64,000 nt of DNA from Enterococcus sp. DIV1094 (GTDB taxonomy: Bacteria; Bacillota; Bacilli; Lactobacillales; Enterococcaceae). Shown piece by piece: positions 21,601-29,324 of the stretch. A program made the translations under genes and the position numbers. The DNA lies in contig NZ_CP147250.1 in assembly GCF_017316305.2 (NCBI RefSeq), positions 1,136,001 to 1,200,000 on the forward strand. Direction: 5' to 3'. Each line of letters starts with the position of its first letter. The first letter of the stretch is position 1. The notes under the pieces are model-generated. The model saw only the letters and a program-made list of their open reading frames with translations. It did no database searches and was not told the DNA's origin.

Positions 21601-22290
21601 ACTTGCATTTTTGTGTAGATCTTTTTCGATCGTGTTACGCAATGTTTCACTATCGCCAAAGATTTCAAAAATCGTGTCATCTGAACCAAAACCTAATGCA
21701 CGGACTAACACAGTCAATGGAATCTTACGTGTGCGGTCGATACGTACATAAGAGATGTCTTTTGCATCAGTTTCCATTTCTAACCATGCGCCACGGTTAG
21801 GGATCACTGTTGAACCGAATCCTTCTTTACCATTTTTGTCTACTTTCCCATGGAAATAAACACCTGGTGAACGGACTAATTGGGATACAATAACACGTTC
21901 AGCACCGTTGATGATGAATGTCCCTTGCTCTGTCATCAATGGGAAATCACCGAAGAATACTTCTTGCGCTTTGATTTCACCTGTCTCACGGTTTGTTAAA
22001 CGTAAAGTCACATGTAATGGTGCAGAATAGTTTGCGTCATGTGCGCGTGCTTCTGCTACTGTGTACTTTGGTTCTTTCAATTCATAATCTACAAATTCCA
22101 AAGAAAGATTGCCATTGAAGTCATCGATTGGCAAAATATCTTCAAACATTTCTCTTAGTCCTTCATCCAAGAACCATTGGTACGAGTCTGTTTGAATTTC
22201 GATCAAATTTGGTAATTCCAACACTTCACTGATTCGTGCGAAACTTCTACGTTCGCGATGTTTTCCGTATTTTACTACGTGTCCAGCCAA
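18673..22290 (-). CDS. rpoB: RNA polymerase beta subunit
   Basis: 1205 residues from the TTG at 22290 ([17 protein letters not shown]), chosen because GAGGGG lies 8 bp upstream; a GTG at 22299 would give 1208 residues but sits against that site. The rifampicin-binding region [20 protein letters not shown] and [10 protein letters not shown] looks wild type (Asp, His, Arg and Ser positions intact). Further landmarks are [11 protein letters not shown] and [15 protein letters not shown]. The acidic C-terminal tail ([20 protein letters not shown]) is typical of Lactobacillales. First gene of the rpoB-rpoC operon, with a ~240-nt leader. Confidence 0.98.
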   Translation of the reverse strand: MAGHVVKYGKHRERRSFARISEVLELPNLIEIQTDSYQWFLDEGLREMFEDILPIDDFNGNLSLEFVDYELKEPKYTVAEARAHDANYSAPLHVTLRLTNRETGEIKAQEVFFGDFPLMTEQGTFIINGAERVIVSQLVRSPGVYFHGKVDKNGKEGFGSTVIPNRGAWLEMETDAKDISYVRIDRTRKIPLTVLVRALGFGSDDTIFEIFGDSETLRNTIEKDLHKNASDSRTEEGLKDIYERLRPGEPKTADSSRNLLNARFFDPKRYDLANVGRYKVNKKLDLKTRLLNLTLAETLVDPETGEIIVEKGTALTHQVMETLAPFIDNGLNSVTYYPTEDGVVTDPMTVQVIKVFSPKDPEREVNVIGNGYPDTTVKTVRPADIVASMSYFLNLMEGIGNVDDIDHLGNRRIRSVGELLQNQFRIGLARMERVVRERMSIQDTETLTPQQLINIRPVVASIKEFFGSSQLSQFMDQTNPLGELTHKRRLSALGPGGLTRDRAGYEVRDVHYSHYGRMCPIETPEGPNIGLINSLSSYAKVNKFGFIETPYRRVDRETGRVTEQIDYLTADIEDHYIVAQANSKLNDDGTFAEDIVMARAQSENLEVSIDKVDYMDVSPKQVVAVATACIPFLENDDSNRALMGANMQRQAVPLINPQAPWVGTGMEYKSAHDSGAALLCKHDGVVEFVDASEIRVRRDNGALDKYSVTKFRRSNSGTSYNQRPIVHLGEKVEKGDTLADGPSMEQGEMALGQNVLVGFMTWEGYNYEDAIIMSRRLVKDDVYTSIHIEEYESEARDTKLGPEEITREIPNVGEDALKDLDEMGIIRIGAEVQDGDLLVGKVTPKGVTELSAEERLLHAIFGEKAREVRDTSLRVPHGGGGIVHDVKIFTREAGDELSPGVNMLVRVYIVQKRKIHEGDKMAGRHGNKGVVSRIMPEEDMPFLPDGTPIDIMLNPLGVPSRMNIGQVLELHLGMAARQLGIHVATPVFDGASDEDVWETVREAGMASDAKTVLYDGRTGEPFDGRVSVGVMYMIKLAHMVDDKLHARSIGPYSLVTQQPLGGKAQFGGQRFGEMEVWALEAYGAAYTLQEILTYKSDDVVGRVKTYEAIVKGEPIPKPGVPESFRVLVKELQSLGLDMRVLDIQDSEIELRDMDDEDDDLITVDALTKFAEQQTAKELEKQAAEQVEDERQDIIQNFETAEDNLD

Positions 22291-22533
22291 GCTCTTCACC
22301 CCTCTAAAATGTCATTCAAAAAGACTACCCGATCAATTGTTACAATAATATTAAAAATATTATATTTAGGTAACAACAGACATTTTTTGCGGCTTTTAGG
22401 CAAAAAAAAAACCAAAAATAGAACGTTCTCTTGAATACATACCTTCCTGAGCTTCTACTTTTGTTTCCTTATATTAAAGCCGAAACGGACAATATTTCGT
22501 TTCTGCCTTCACTTCATCAGATAGTTTTTGCAA
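22291..22533 (-). promoter_or_regulatory. Long 5' leader of rpoB
   Basis: About 240 nt from the predicted start near 22533 to the rpoB start. It contains GAACGTTC (a palindrome) followed by a T-rich run on the minus strand, so premature termination is possible. No known riboswitch class is recognised. This and the promoter account for most of the gene-free stretch 22300-22780. Confidence 0.35.
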
Positions 22534-22539
22534 CTTCAT

Positions 22540-22568
22540 ATAATACACTGTTTTAACGTAAAAGTCAA
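22540..22568 (-). promoter_or_regulatory. Promoter of rpoB-rpoC
   Basis: Minus strand TTGACT (22568-22563), 17 bp, TATTAT (22545-22540). Confidence 0.75.
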
Positions 22569-22780
22569 CACTTCCTGGCGTTTCCTGTAAATTTTCGTAA
22601 TTGTTTCTTAATCTTTCTTTTTTGTTCCATTTCATTTACTCCTAACTCCCAAATCATTCTATAAAGGTACCTTTTCTCTTTCGTTTTTACGAGTCGGAAA
22701 ATTTTTGGCTCTCTACCAAATAAACGCTTCTGGCATCTCCTCAAATCTGATAGTATGATACATAGAAAGGAGTTTGTTCA

Positions 22781-23764
22781 ATGACGACAAAAGCCAAGGT
22801 GTTACACCTTTTAAAAAACAACTCGACATTTCTGTCTGGTGAAAAGATTGCGCAACAGCTGAATGTTTCCCGGACAAGCATTTGGAAGGCCATCAAAGAA
22901 TTAGAAAAAGAAGGCTTTCGGTTTGAGCATCAAGCAAAAGGATACCGTTATCTTCCATCCGATGTATTAGATTCTGTAGAGATTTCACATGAACTATCCC
23001 CTTTTGATACGCAAGTGACTGTTTTAGCGCAATCTGAATCAACGATGAAAGATGCGAAGTTAGCTTCTACTATTGATACGATGAAACCTAGCTTATTTAT
23101 CGCTGATACACAAGAGCAAGCGCATGGTCGTTTTGGGCGTTCATTTTTTGCACAACCCGGGCAAGGAATCTACATGAGCCTTTTGTTGCATCCACAAAAG
23201 CATTTTGAAGAGTTGCCACAATATACGTTGATCGCTGCCAGTGCTTGTGTCAGAGCAATCGAAGAAATGACAGGAAAGCACGCAATGATCAAATGGGTCA
23301 ACGATATCTATCTTGACGGAAGAAAAGTTTGCGGTATTTTATCGGAAGCAGTAAGCGATATGGAAACTGGCGAAATTCGTTCAGTGATCATTGGTGTGGG
23401 ATTGAACTTTTCGATTCCCCAAATCCAATTTCCTGATGACATCCAGCAAAAAGCGACTTCCTTATTTCCAGACGGTGAAGCAATGATTACTAGAAACCAA
23501 TTGATTTGTTCGATTTGGAAACATTTCTTTTCGTATTTAGCAGACCCCACGCAGGCATATTTTGACCTTTACAAAGAACGATCCTTCGTCTTAGGAAAGT
23601 CTGTCAGCTTTAGCCAAAGAGGGACGACCTATCAGGGCATCGCTCAATCGATCGGCCCTAAAGGAGAATTGATCGTGGACACACCCGAGCAACGTTTCCA
23701 GCTCCTATCTGGCGAGGTCAGTTTAACAGAAATCGATGGCTTACCATCAGCAAAAAGAGGCTAG
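22781..23764 (+). CDS. birA: Biotin-protein ligase / biotin operon repressor
   Basis: 327 residues, the long form with an N-terminal winged helix (residues 1-65, KIAQQLNVSRTSIWKAIKEL), so likely also a repressor. The ligase domain has the degenerate biotin loop HGRFGRSFFAQPGQGIYMS, then KWVNDIYLDGRKVCGILSEA and the C-terminal SH3-like part. It makes biotinyl-AMP and biotinylates acetyl-CoA or pyruvate carboxylase. RBS AAAGGAG. Its terminator carries an IS insertion but is kept intact by target duplication (23755-23778). Confidence 0.95.
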   Translation: MTTKAKVLHLLKNNSTFLSGEKIAQQLNVSRTSIWKAIKELEKEGFRFEHQAKGYRYLPSDVLDSVEISHELSPFDTQVTVLAQSESTMKDAKLASTIDTMKPSLFIADTQEQAHGRFGRSFFAQPGQGIYMSLLLHPQKHFEELPQYTLIAASACVRAIEEMTGKHAMIKWVNDIYLDGRKVCGILSEAVSDMETGEIRSVIIGVGLNFSIPQIQFPDDIQQKATSLFPDGEAMITRNQLICSIWKHFFSYLADPTQAYFDLYKERSFVLGKSVSFSQRGTTYQGIAQSIGPKGELIVDTPEQRFQLLSGEVSLTEIDGLPSAKRG

Positions 23765-23778
23765 GAAACTAGCCTCTT
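23755..23778 (+). repeat. Left copy of the IS target duplication: the birA terminator hairpin
   Basis: 24 bp made of AAGAGGCTAG, GAAA and CTAGCCTCTT, i.e. a complete terminator stem-loop. The identical 24 bp follows the IS at 25317-25340. Only the right copy keeps the original T-run. Confidence 0.9.
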
Positions 23779-25316
23779 CAGATTGTAGACAAAGTACTTA
23801 TTTATAGTGCTTTGTCTTTTTTTATACGTTAAAATAAAACTATGAATTGGAGGTGTAACCCGATGCTCTCAAAACAAGATATGAGTAAGCGTGCACAGAT
23901 GGGCTTTTTTGCTCTTGAGGACTTAGTTCCCCAAGACCATTTATTACGACAAATGGATCAGTTTATTGATTTTTCTTTTATTTACGATTTGGTAAAAGAT
24001 AAATATGATGAAACCCAAGGACGGCCAAGCTTAGATCCCGTTCTTCTGATTAAGTTACCGATGATTCAATACTTTTTTGGTATTAAAAGCATGAGACAAA
24101 CCATCAAAGAAATTGAAGTGAACAACGCGTATCGATGGTTTTTGGGGTTAGGGTTAGAAGATGCAGTTCCTCATTTTTCTACATTTGGTAAAAACTATAC
24201 GAGACGGTTCAAAGGAACCACTACGTTTGAACAAATCTTTTATGAGATTTTAGCACAATGTATGACGGAAGGAATCGTTGATACCTCTGAAATTTTTATT
24301 GATGGGACGCATATTAAAGCACATGCGAATCGAAACAAGAAAGAATCCGTCGAAGTGATGGATCAAGCCTTCTTTTATACGGAAAAATTGACAAAAGAAA
24401 TTGAAAAAGATCGAGAAAAACGCCTAAAAAAGCCCTTAAAAGAAACAAACGCAGGAACTAAAATGGCCATGAAAAAAACAAGTACTACTGATCCCGAAAG
24501 TGGTTGGTTTCATAAAGGTGAGCATAAAGAAGTTTTTGCATATAGCGCACAAGTGGCATGTGATAAAAACGGCTGGATACTAGGTTATACGACCCACCCA
24601 GGAAACTTACATGATAGTCGTACGTTTATTTCTTTATTTAAAAAGCTCAAAGGAGCTTTTACTTTAGATAAATTGATTATGGATGCTGGGTATAAAACGC
24701 CAGCAATCGCACAATTACTTCTCGAAGAAAATCTGACCCCTGTTTTCCCTTATAAGCGACCAATGACGAAAGCGGGCTATTTCAAGAAGAACGACTATGC
24801 CTACGATGAATACTATGATTGTTATATCTGTCCTAATGATAAGATCCTCTCTTATTCGACAACCAATCGAAAAGGATATTTAGAATACAAAAGTAATCCA
24901 GAAGAATGTAAAAATTGTCCTGTTCTATCTACTTGTACAAATTCAAAAAATCATACAAAAGTCATCACCAGACATATTTGGGCGAAAGCAATCGAACGAT
25001 GTGAGGAAATACGTCATCAAAGAAGTTTTAAAGACCTATATAGAAAAAGAAAAGAAACAATTGAACGAATTTTTGGTACAGCAAAGGAATTTCATGGATT
25101 ACGTTATACGAATCAAATAGGAATAGAAAAAATGCACATGAAAATTGGGCTTACTTTTGCCTGTCTAAATATGAAAAAACTAATAAAAATCAAAAAAGGG
25201 CGAGCAGGAAAGGTGTGTTTTTCTTTAGAAAAACAAAGAAATTTCTCTTTTATTCTTAAAATCGTACATATAAAAAAGACAAACCTCATTTTTACATAAG
25301 GTTTGTCTACAATCTG
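23779..25316 (+). mobile_element. IS1182-type insertion sequence, copy 1 (1538 bp)
   Basis: Perfect 15-bp terminal inverted repeats CAGATTGTAGACAAA (23779-23793) and TTTGTCTACAATCTG (25302-25316). One transposase gene. Inside each end, further hairpins around AAAGTACTTATTTATAGTGCTTT may insulate the element. Flanked by a 24-bp direct repeat equal to the birA terminator hairpin. Same length as the copy at 56081-57618 and encodes the same protein, in the opposite orientation. Confidence 0.93.
23863..25299 (+). CDS. IS1182-family transposase, copy 1
   Basis: 478 residues from the ATG at 23863, chosen because GGAGGTG lies 7 bp upstream; the ATG at 23842 precedes that site. DDE-type: N-terminal domain typical of the family (GRPSLDPVLLIKLPMIQYFF), first Asp in FIDGTHIKAHANR, second in LIMDAGYKTPAIAQ, Glu in the KETIERIFGTAKEFHGLR helix. 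A Cys cluster (CYICPNDK ... CKNCPVLSTC) lies between. Catalyses cut-and-paste movement of the element. Same translated sequence as the copy at 56098-57534; both look intact. Confidence 0.93.
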   Translation: MLSKQDMSKRAQMGFFALEDLVPQDHLLRQMDQFIDFSFIYDLVKDKYDETQGRPSLDPVLLIKLPMIQYFFGIKSMRQTIKEIEVNNAYRWFLGLGLEDAVPHFSTFGKNYTRRFKGTTTFEQIFYEILAQCMTEGIVDTSEIFIDGTHIKAHANRNKKESVEVMDQAFFYTEKLTKEIEKDREKRLKKPLKETNAGTKMAMKKTSTTDPESGWFHKGEHKEVFAYSAQVACDKNGWILGYTTHPGNLHDSRTFISLFKKLKGAFTLDKLIMDAGYKTPAIAQLLLEENLTPVFPYKRPMTKAGYFKKNDYAYDEYYDCYICPNDKILSYSTTNRKGYLEYKSNPEECKNCPVLSTCTNSKNHTKVITRHIWAKAIERCEEIRHQRSFKDLYRKRKETIERIFGTAKEFHGLRYTNQIGIEKMHMKIGLTFACLNMKKLIKIKKGRAGKVCFSLEKQRNFSFILKIVHIKKTNLIFT

Positions 25317-25340
25317 AAGAGGCTAGGAAACTAGCCTCTT
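25317..25340 (+). repeat. Right copy of the IS target duplication; working birA-type terminator
   Basis: Same 24 bp as 23755-23778, followed by TTTTT. Confidence 0.9.
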
Positions 25341-25986
25341 TTTTATCAATGGTGGGTTTGTTATGCTCGCTTTAGATTGTTGTAAGCTTGATGTCGCGAG
25401 AAAACATGAAAGCTTCGATGTACAATGTGTTCGTTTTATCTATTGGTTCTATGTGCTTATCTCTATGTTCGAATATGTGCTTCACTAGTTATTGCTTTAT
25501 GTGTTTGTTCTATGTTCGAATTCAACATTCATCTATGGTGGAACTATGTGCTATTGTGAGTCACAGTAGCCTACTCAAACTACCGTCCCTCAATATTCGT
25601 CACCTGATAACATTTGCTTACGCTTTCTAAATGCGGTAGCGCAATTAGTGATGCACGTCGTCAAGCAAGTGAGACCGTTCAACTATTTTTCCCCGAAATA
25701 GTTGATGATAATCAAGTGATGTTCTATGTGTGTTTATTATGTTTAGTTATGCCTATTTATTACTTCTTATTTATTGCCAAACGTATCTCCTGAAGTTCAA
25801 CGCTAGCTTCCTCATCTTCTCCCTATACAGAATCTTATTCCATTTAACGCCTCCTCTTTTGCTGTCGTTCTGTTTGTATCATAACCGATAGGAAACCAAA
25901 TAAATTCTTTTGTATAGAATTACAACATTTTTTATTTTTATACTAAACTTGAGCAATGCTCATTGGACGTACTACGCACGACTACC
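25341..25986. other. Gene-poor stretch after the IS
   Basis: No credible gene. It holds scattered TTCTATGTG-like repeats between about 25437 and 25730 and one strong hairpin, CAACTATTT/AAATAGTTG, near 25679-25703. It looks like decayed coding DNA or a structured spacer. Nothing more can be supported. Confidence 0.4.
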
Positions 25987-26220
25987 TCAGATTTTACAAA
26001 ATTGTAATTGGTTGGCTTTCGAAGAGGAAAAATATTCGATTTTCAAATTGAATTTTTTGACAATCAAACAGCGAATCAAAAATTTATCCGCAGCAGTCAA
26101 AGGCTGTTGATATTCTTCTTCAATATCGCGAAACGAGAAATTCTTTTTCTCTTCACTTAATTTTGTTACGATTTCAATCACCGTTAACTTCGTCAATTCT
26201 GATGTATATTGTTTTCTCAC
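25987..26220 (-). CDS. Small hypothetical protein next to the candidate effector genes
   Basis: 77 residues from the GTG at 26220, with AAAGGAG 7 bp upstream. Helical and charged (LTKLTVIEIVTKLSEEKKNF, RDIEEEYQQPLTAADKFLIR). No motif recognised; it could be a small DNA-binding protein or the remnant of a longer gene. It is transcribed away from the effector-like genes, so a shared regulatory region 26221-26536 is possible. Confidence 0.5.
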   Translation of the reverse strand: MRKQYTSELTKLTVIEIVTKLSEEKKNFSFRDIEEEYQQPLTAADKFLIRCLIVKKFNLKIEYFSSSKANQLQFCKI

Positions 26221-26458
26221 AAGGACTCTCCTTTATTCATAGCATTCTTTAATCCAGAATATAGCATGGAATTTTTATTTGTCGGGACAATTTTTTTCCA
26301 AAAACAAAAAAAGTTTGTTCGAATCTGTAAAGAACTCTTTCTCTGGTTTTTTGGCAACGAAAGCGTACATAACACAAGACACGCCCCCATACGCGTGTTG
26401 GCTCACCCGAAATAACATTTTTGCATTAGATTGTCTATAGCAATAATTGTTATGCCAG

Positions 26459-26502
26459 AGAAATTATCAATAAAAGAAAAACACATAAAAATGTTATTTT
26501 TG
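26459..26502 (+). promoter_or_regulatory. Shared promoter motif upstream of candidate effector 1
   Basis: AGAAATTATC (26459-26468), 22 bp, ATGTTATTTTTG (26491-26502), 35 bp before the start codon. The same two blocks with 21-22 bp between them precede effectors 2 and 3. Confidence 0.6.
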
Positions 26503-26536
26503 TTATGTAGCTAGAAAGATACATAAGGAGAAACCT

Positions 26537-27985
26537 ATGGCACAACTAACAAATAAAGAAGTCATAAAATTTTTAAACGCAGCAATTAAAAATGGATTTT
26601 TGGATCAAAAAGCAATTGGACCAGAAAATCTAGCTCGTTTGAAGGCAAATATCATCATCAAAGACCGCACATTGAACTTACGATCAAAAGACCCTAACCT
26701 TTCTGAAAGCACCCGTGTTCACGCACAGGATCAATTAGCGATCGTGAAAAAATTTTCACAACAAACCGCAACGATCCAACCAGAGAGACTCAAATTGTCT
26801 GTCACGCAAATCAACGAGGATATTGCTCGACTAAACACAGAAAGAAATGGGCTAATTGAACAAATCAAAGACATCCAGGTTGAAGTCACGAAACATTCTG
26901 GTCCTCGTGGAGAGCCAGATGCGTATAATAAGGCAACTGATATGCTTAGTGTCTCAAAAAGTGAGCTAAGAAGCACCCTATTTAATATCCACACACAGCA
27001 AGCACTTAAACAAGTGATGAAAGAACAATCACTTGAAAAAACAAGTAGTATTCAACGAGAGTCAGTTGACCAGTCGACCAGACGTCATTCCATGCCGCCA
27101 CAGAGCGCCCCTCGTCGGGAATCCGTTTCCCAACAGAACTCGAACCGTCGACGGTCATCCGAGCAACAAAACTCTACACCCAGACGTTCAATGACCGATC
27201 AGAAATCAGCTCGCCGACGATTATCTGCCGTGTTTCGGAAGTCAGTATCACAGCAACCAAAAGGCCCTACGAAAGAAGTAAAATCATTAGTCAGTAAAAT
27301 CACCAATTTGGAGAATATCATACAAACACTCGCAGAAAAAAGAGATAAACTTGTTAGTCATGATTTAGTAAAAGAAGAATTTGGCTTGTATACTGATAGT
27401 ATCAAAGACCAACGTTCTCGGGCGAATAGCCTTTACAAGAAGCTTGACACCCTCGATCCAAAAATGGCTGAAAAAGTAAAAGCAACATTTGCTGATTCCC
27501 CCTATGGTAAAGTACCTTGTCCGTTAACGCCTAGCGAAATCAAGGTGAATAAAGCCAATGCAAAATTCGATAAAGCTTATCATGACGTACCTTCTGTAGA
27601 AAAAACGGACACAAAACTAAAAATAAATACGGATATGCTTTCCCCTGAAACAGTCAGATTAAATGAGAAAAAAATGGTGAGAAACGCGATAAAAAAAGAG
27701 TTAGGTGCTACACAGGAAAAATTAAATGTGTACAAAACAAGCAAATGGAATATCGTTGGCAAAGTTTCAAATTTCTTTCATCGAAAAGAAATCCAAGCAT
27801 TAAAAAATCAAAAAAAAGAATTGGTTGCTAAGCTTGAGCCCCTTAAAAATCCTCCTCAAAAGAGTATTTTAAAACCAACACTGAAAGAAAAAGTAACCGC
27901 TGCACATGATAAGCAAGAACAGAAAATGAAGGACCAAAAACCACGTGAAGATCGTGCACCATCACCTAGTTTTGTAAAATCATGA
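26537..27985 (+). CDS. Candidate T4SS effector 1: coiled-coil protein with an R-R-x-S array and Y-x-x-V-P motifs
   Basis: 482 residues, no signal peptide or membrane helix, basic. Coiled N-terminal part (1-165); a Ser/Gln/Arg-rich segment (180-240) with RRHS, RRES, RRRSS, RRS, RRRLS and FRKS sites; a ~70-residue helical domain (250-320) also present in effectors 2 and 3; tyrosine motifs YGKVP (Y323) and YHDVP (Y348); a helical repeat module (380-450) shared with effector 2; C-terminal tail DRAPSPSFVKS. It resembles no enzyme I know. The homologous domains and common tail define a family with the next two genes. Secretion by the T4SS at 38-52 kb is inference. AAGGAG precedes the ATG; own promoter motif and terminator. 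Confidence 0.75.
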   Translation: MAQLTNKEVIKFLNAAIKNGFLDQKAIGPENLARLKANIIIKDRTLNLRSKDPNLSESTRVHAQDQLAIVKKFSQQTATIQPERLKLSVTQINEDIARLNTERNGLIEQIKDIQVEVTKHSGPRGEPDAYNKATDMLSVSKSELRSTLFNIHTQQALKQVMKEQSLEKTSSIQRESVDQSTRRHSMPPQSAPRRESVSQQNSNRRRSSEQQNSTPRRSMTDQKSARRRLSAVFRKSVSQQPKGPTKEVKSLVSKITNLENIIQTLAEKRDKLVSHDLVKEEFGLYTDSIKDQRSRANSLYKKLDTLDPKMAEKVKATFADSPYGKVPCPLTPSEIKVNKANAKFDKAYHDVPSVEKTDTKLKINTDMLSPETVRLNEKKMVRNAIKKELGATQEKLNVYKTSKWNIVGKVSNFFHRKEIQALKNQKKELVAKLEPLKNPPQKSILKPTLKEKVTAAHDKQEQKMKDQKPREDRAPSPSFVKS

Positions 27986-28013
27986 ATATTTTTCATGATT
28001 TTACAGTTTTTTT
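27974..28013 (+). terminator. Terminator of candidate effector 1
   Basis: Perfect 13-bp stem (27974-27986 with 27992-28004) overlapping the stop codon, then CAG and seven T. Confidence 0.85.
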
Positions 28014-28113
28014 GCTCTTTACTTCATATACACGTGCCATTGATAAACTAGTACCAACCCTCTCAATTTATCAGGGGAACCATACAATATCTCTTTTTCT
28101 TCAAAGCCTATTT

Positions 28114-28174
28114 CACTAATTTTCCATAATTAGAAATTATCGGCACGATTCATGAAAAAAAGATGTTATTTTTG
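28114..28174 (+). promoter_or_regulatory. Shared promoter motif upstream of candidate effector 2
   Basis: 28114-28144 matches 29228-29258 at 27 of 31 positions, including AGAAATTATC (28132-28141). ATGTTATTTTTG follows at 28163-28174. Confidence 0.65.
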
Positions 28175-28205
28175 TTTATATAAACAATAGGAGAAGGAGA
28201 TATGT

Positions 28206-29099
28206 ATGGCTGAATCTAAAAAACAAGAGAAAACACCAGGAACACAAGAACAACAGTTCACACCAGATCAAAAGGCTTCAATCCTTAAACTGTCGAATCA
28301 AATCATCCACTCTGAAAATAGAATCGAGCAGTTATTAGAACAGCGAGAGAGACTCGGTGACACTTCTAAGTCTTCAGAAGAATATAAGGAATTAACAGCT
28401 CTCATGAAAAAACATCGGCAGAGAATTATCGTTTTATATGAAAGACTAGAAAATATTTCACCTGGACATGCGAATCGATTGGAAACAGCTATAAATAATC
28501 ATTTCGCCCTAGCGAAAAGGGAGCCTCTGACTGAACGTACCTACGAAATGGCTTACGAAGCAAAACAGGAACCAATCTATGCAGAAATCCCTGGCGACAA
28601 AAAAGGACACATTGGCAATGAAAAAGCTAGCGTTGGCGACGGAAAAGAGAAAGTTAAAGAAGTTGCTGTTTCCATTGGAGAAAAAAGAGAAGGAACAGAG
28701 ACTCAAGAGAAATCGATTATCCATGAGGAGAATAAAAAAAAGCTAAAACCATTAACGCTACGTAAAGCCAAGAAAAAGTTAAAGCGAATAGAAAGAAAAC
28801 TAGCTAAATTCAAAAGAAGGCAAAAGACAGTCACCGGCAGAATCATTAATTTTCTTAGTGGGAAAAATAAGAAAAAGTTGCTCAACAAAAAAAAATTATT
28901 GGTTACTCATATTAACACTTTAAAAGGAAAAACTGGAAAATCAATTTCGAAATCTACACTTAAATCTACTCTTAAATCTGATCTTAAACCGCTATTAAAT
29001 GAGAAGTTAACTAACGCACAAAACAAAGTCAGAATGAACAACCAAGAAAGACCAAATCCAGCATTCAACAAACAAGAGAAAACGAGACAGACGATTTAA
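28206..29099 (+). CDS. Candidate T4SS effector 2 with an exact EPIYA motif
   Basis: 297 residues, soluble, very Lys/Glu-rich. Helical domain shared with effectors 1 and 3 (about 25-100). A tyrosine cluster ERTYEMAYEAKQ then EPIYAEIPGDKK: EPIYA is residues 122-126 (Y125), encoded at 28569-28583. The basic helical module (about 180-270) is homologous to effector 1 residues 380-450 and includes the short repeat KSTLKSTLKSDLK. The tail RPNPAFNKQ matches the RxxPxF pattern of its relatives. EPIYA is the tyrosine-phosphorylation site of CagA and similar injected effectors; host phosphorylation here is only a hypothesis. Strong RBS (AGGAGAAGGAG), own promoter and terminator. Confidence 0.75.
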   Translation: MAESKKQEKTPGTQEQQFTPDQKASILKLSNQIIHSENRIEQLLEQRERLGDTSKSSEEYKELTALMKKHRQRIIVLYERLENISPGHANRLETAINNHFALAKREPLTERTYEMAYEAKQEPIYAEIPGDKKGHIGNEKASVGDGKEKVKEVAVSIGEKREGTETQEKSIIHEENKKKLKPLTLRKAKKKLKRIERKLAKFKRRQKTVTGRIINFLSGKNKKKLLNKKKLLVTHINTLKGKTGKSISKSTLKSTLKSDLKPLLNEKLTNAQNKVRMNNQERPNPAFNKQEKTRQTI

Positions 29100-29128
29100 A
29101 ATAAAACAAACGGCTACAAACCACTCAG

Positions 29129-29164
29129 GACATTGATCAATAATAATGGTCAATGTTCTTTTTT
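29129..29164 (+). terminator. Terminator of candidate effector 2
   Basis: ACATTGA (29130-29136) with TCAATGT (29150-29156), then C and six T. Confidence 0.7.
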
Positions 29165-29227
29165 CTATTCCTTAAAAATAGTCTCCTCATCGATGAACCA
29201 CTCATGTTTCAAGTACACAGCCTATAC

Positions 29228-29289
29228 CACTAATTTCCCTTACTTAGAAATTGTCGGCGTAACACAAGATGGTTAAAATGCTATGTTTG
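29228..29289 (+). promoter_or_regulatory. Shared promoter motif upstream of candidate effector 3
   Basis: 31-bp block matching 28114-28144; AGAAATTGTC (29246-29255), 22 bp, then ATGCTATGTTTG (29278-29289). Confidence 0.65.
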
Positions 29290-29324
29290 TTTATAGAGAT
29301 AAAACAAGAGATGAGGAGAGAATC

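Noticed and set aside
25388..25630. 80-codon ORF on the + strand after the IS
   Set aside because: Low-complexity Cys/Met-rich product, no ribosome binding site, lies in repeat-like AT-rich DNA. Treated as gene-poor DNA.
26209..26415. 68-codon + strand ORF before effector 1
   Set aside because: No ribosome site, overlaps the start of the better-supported minus-strand gene at 26220, product unlike any protein.
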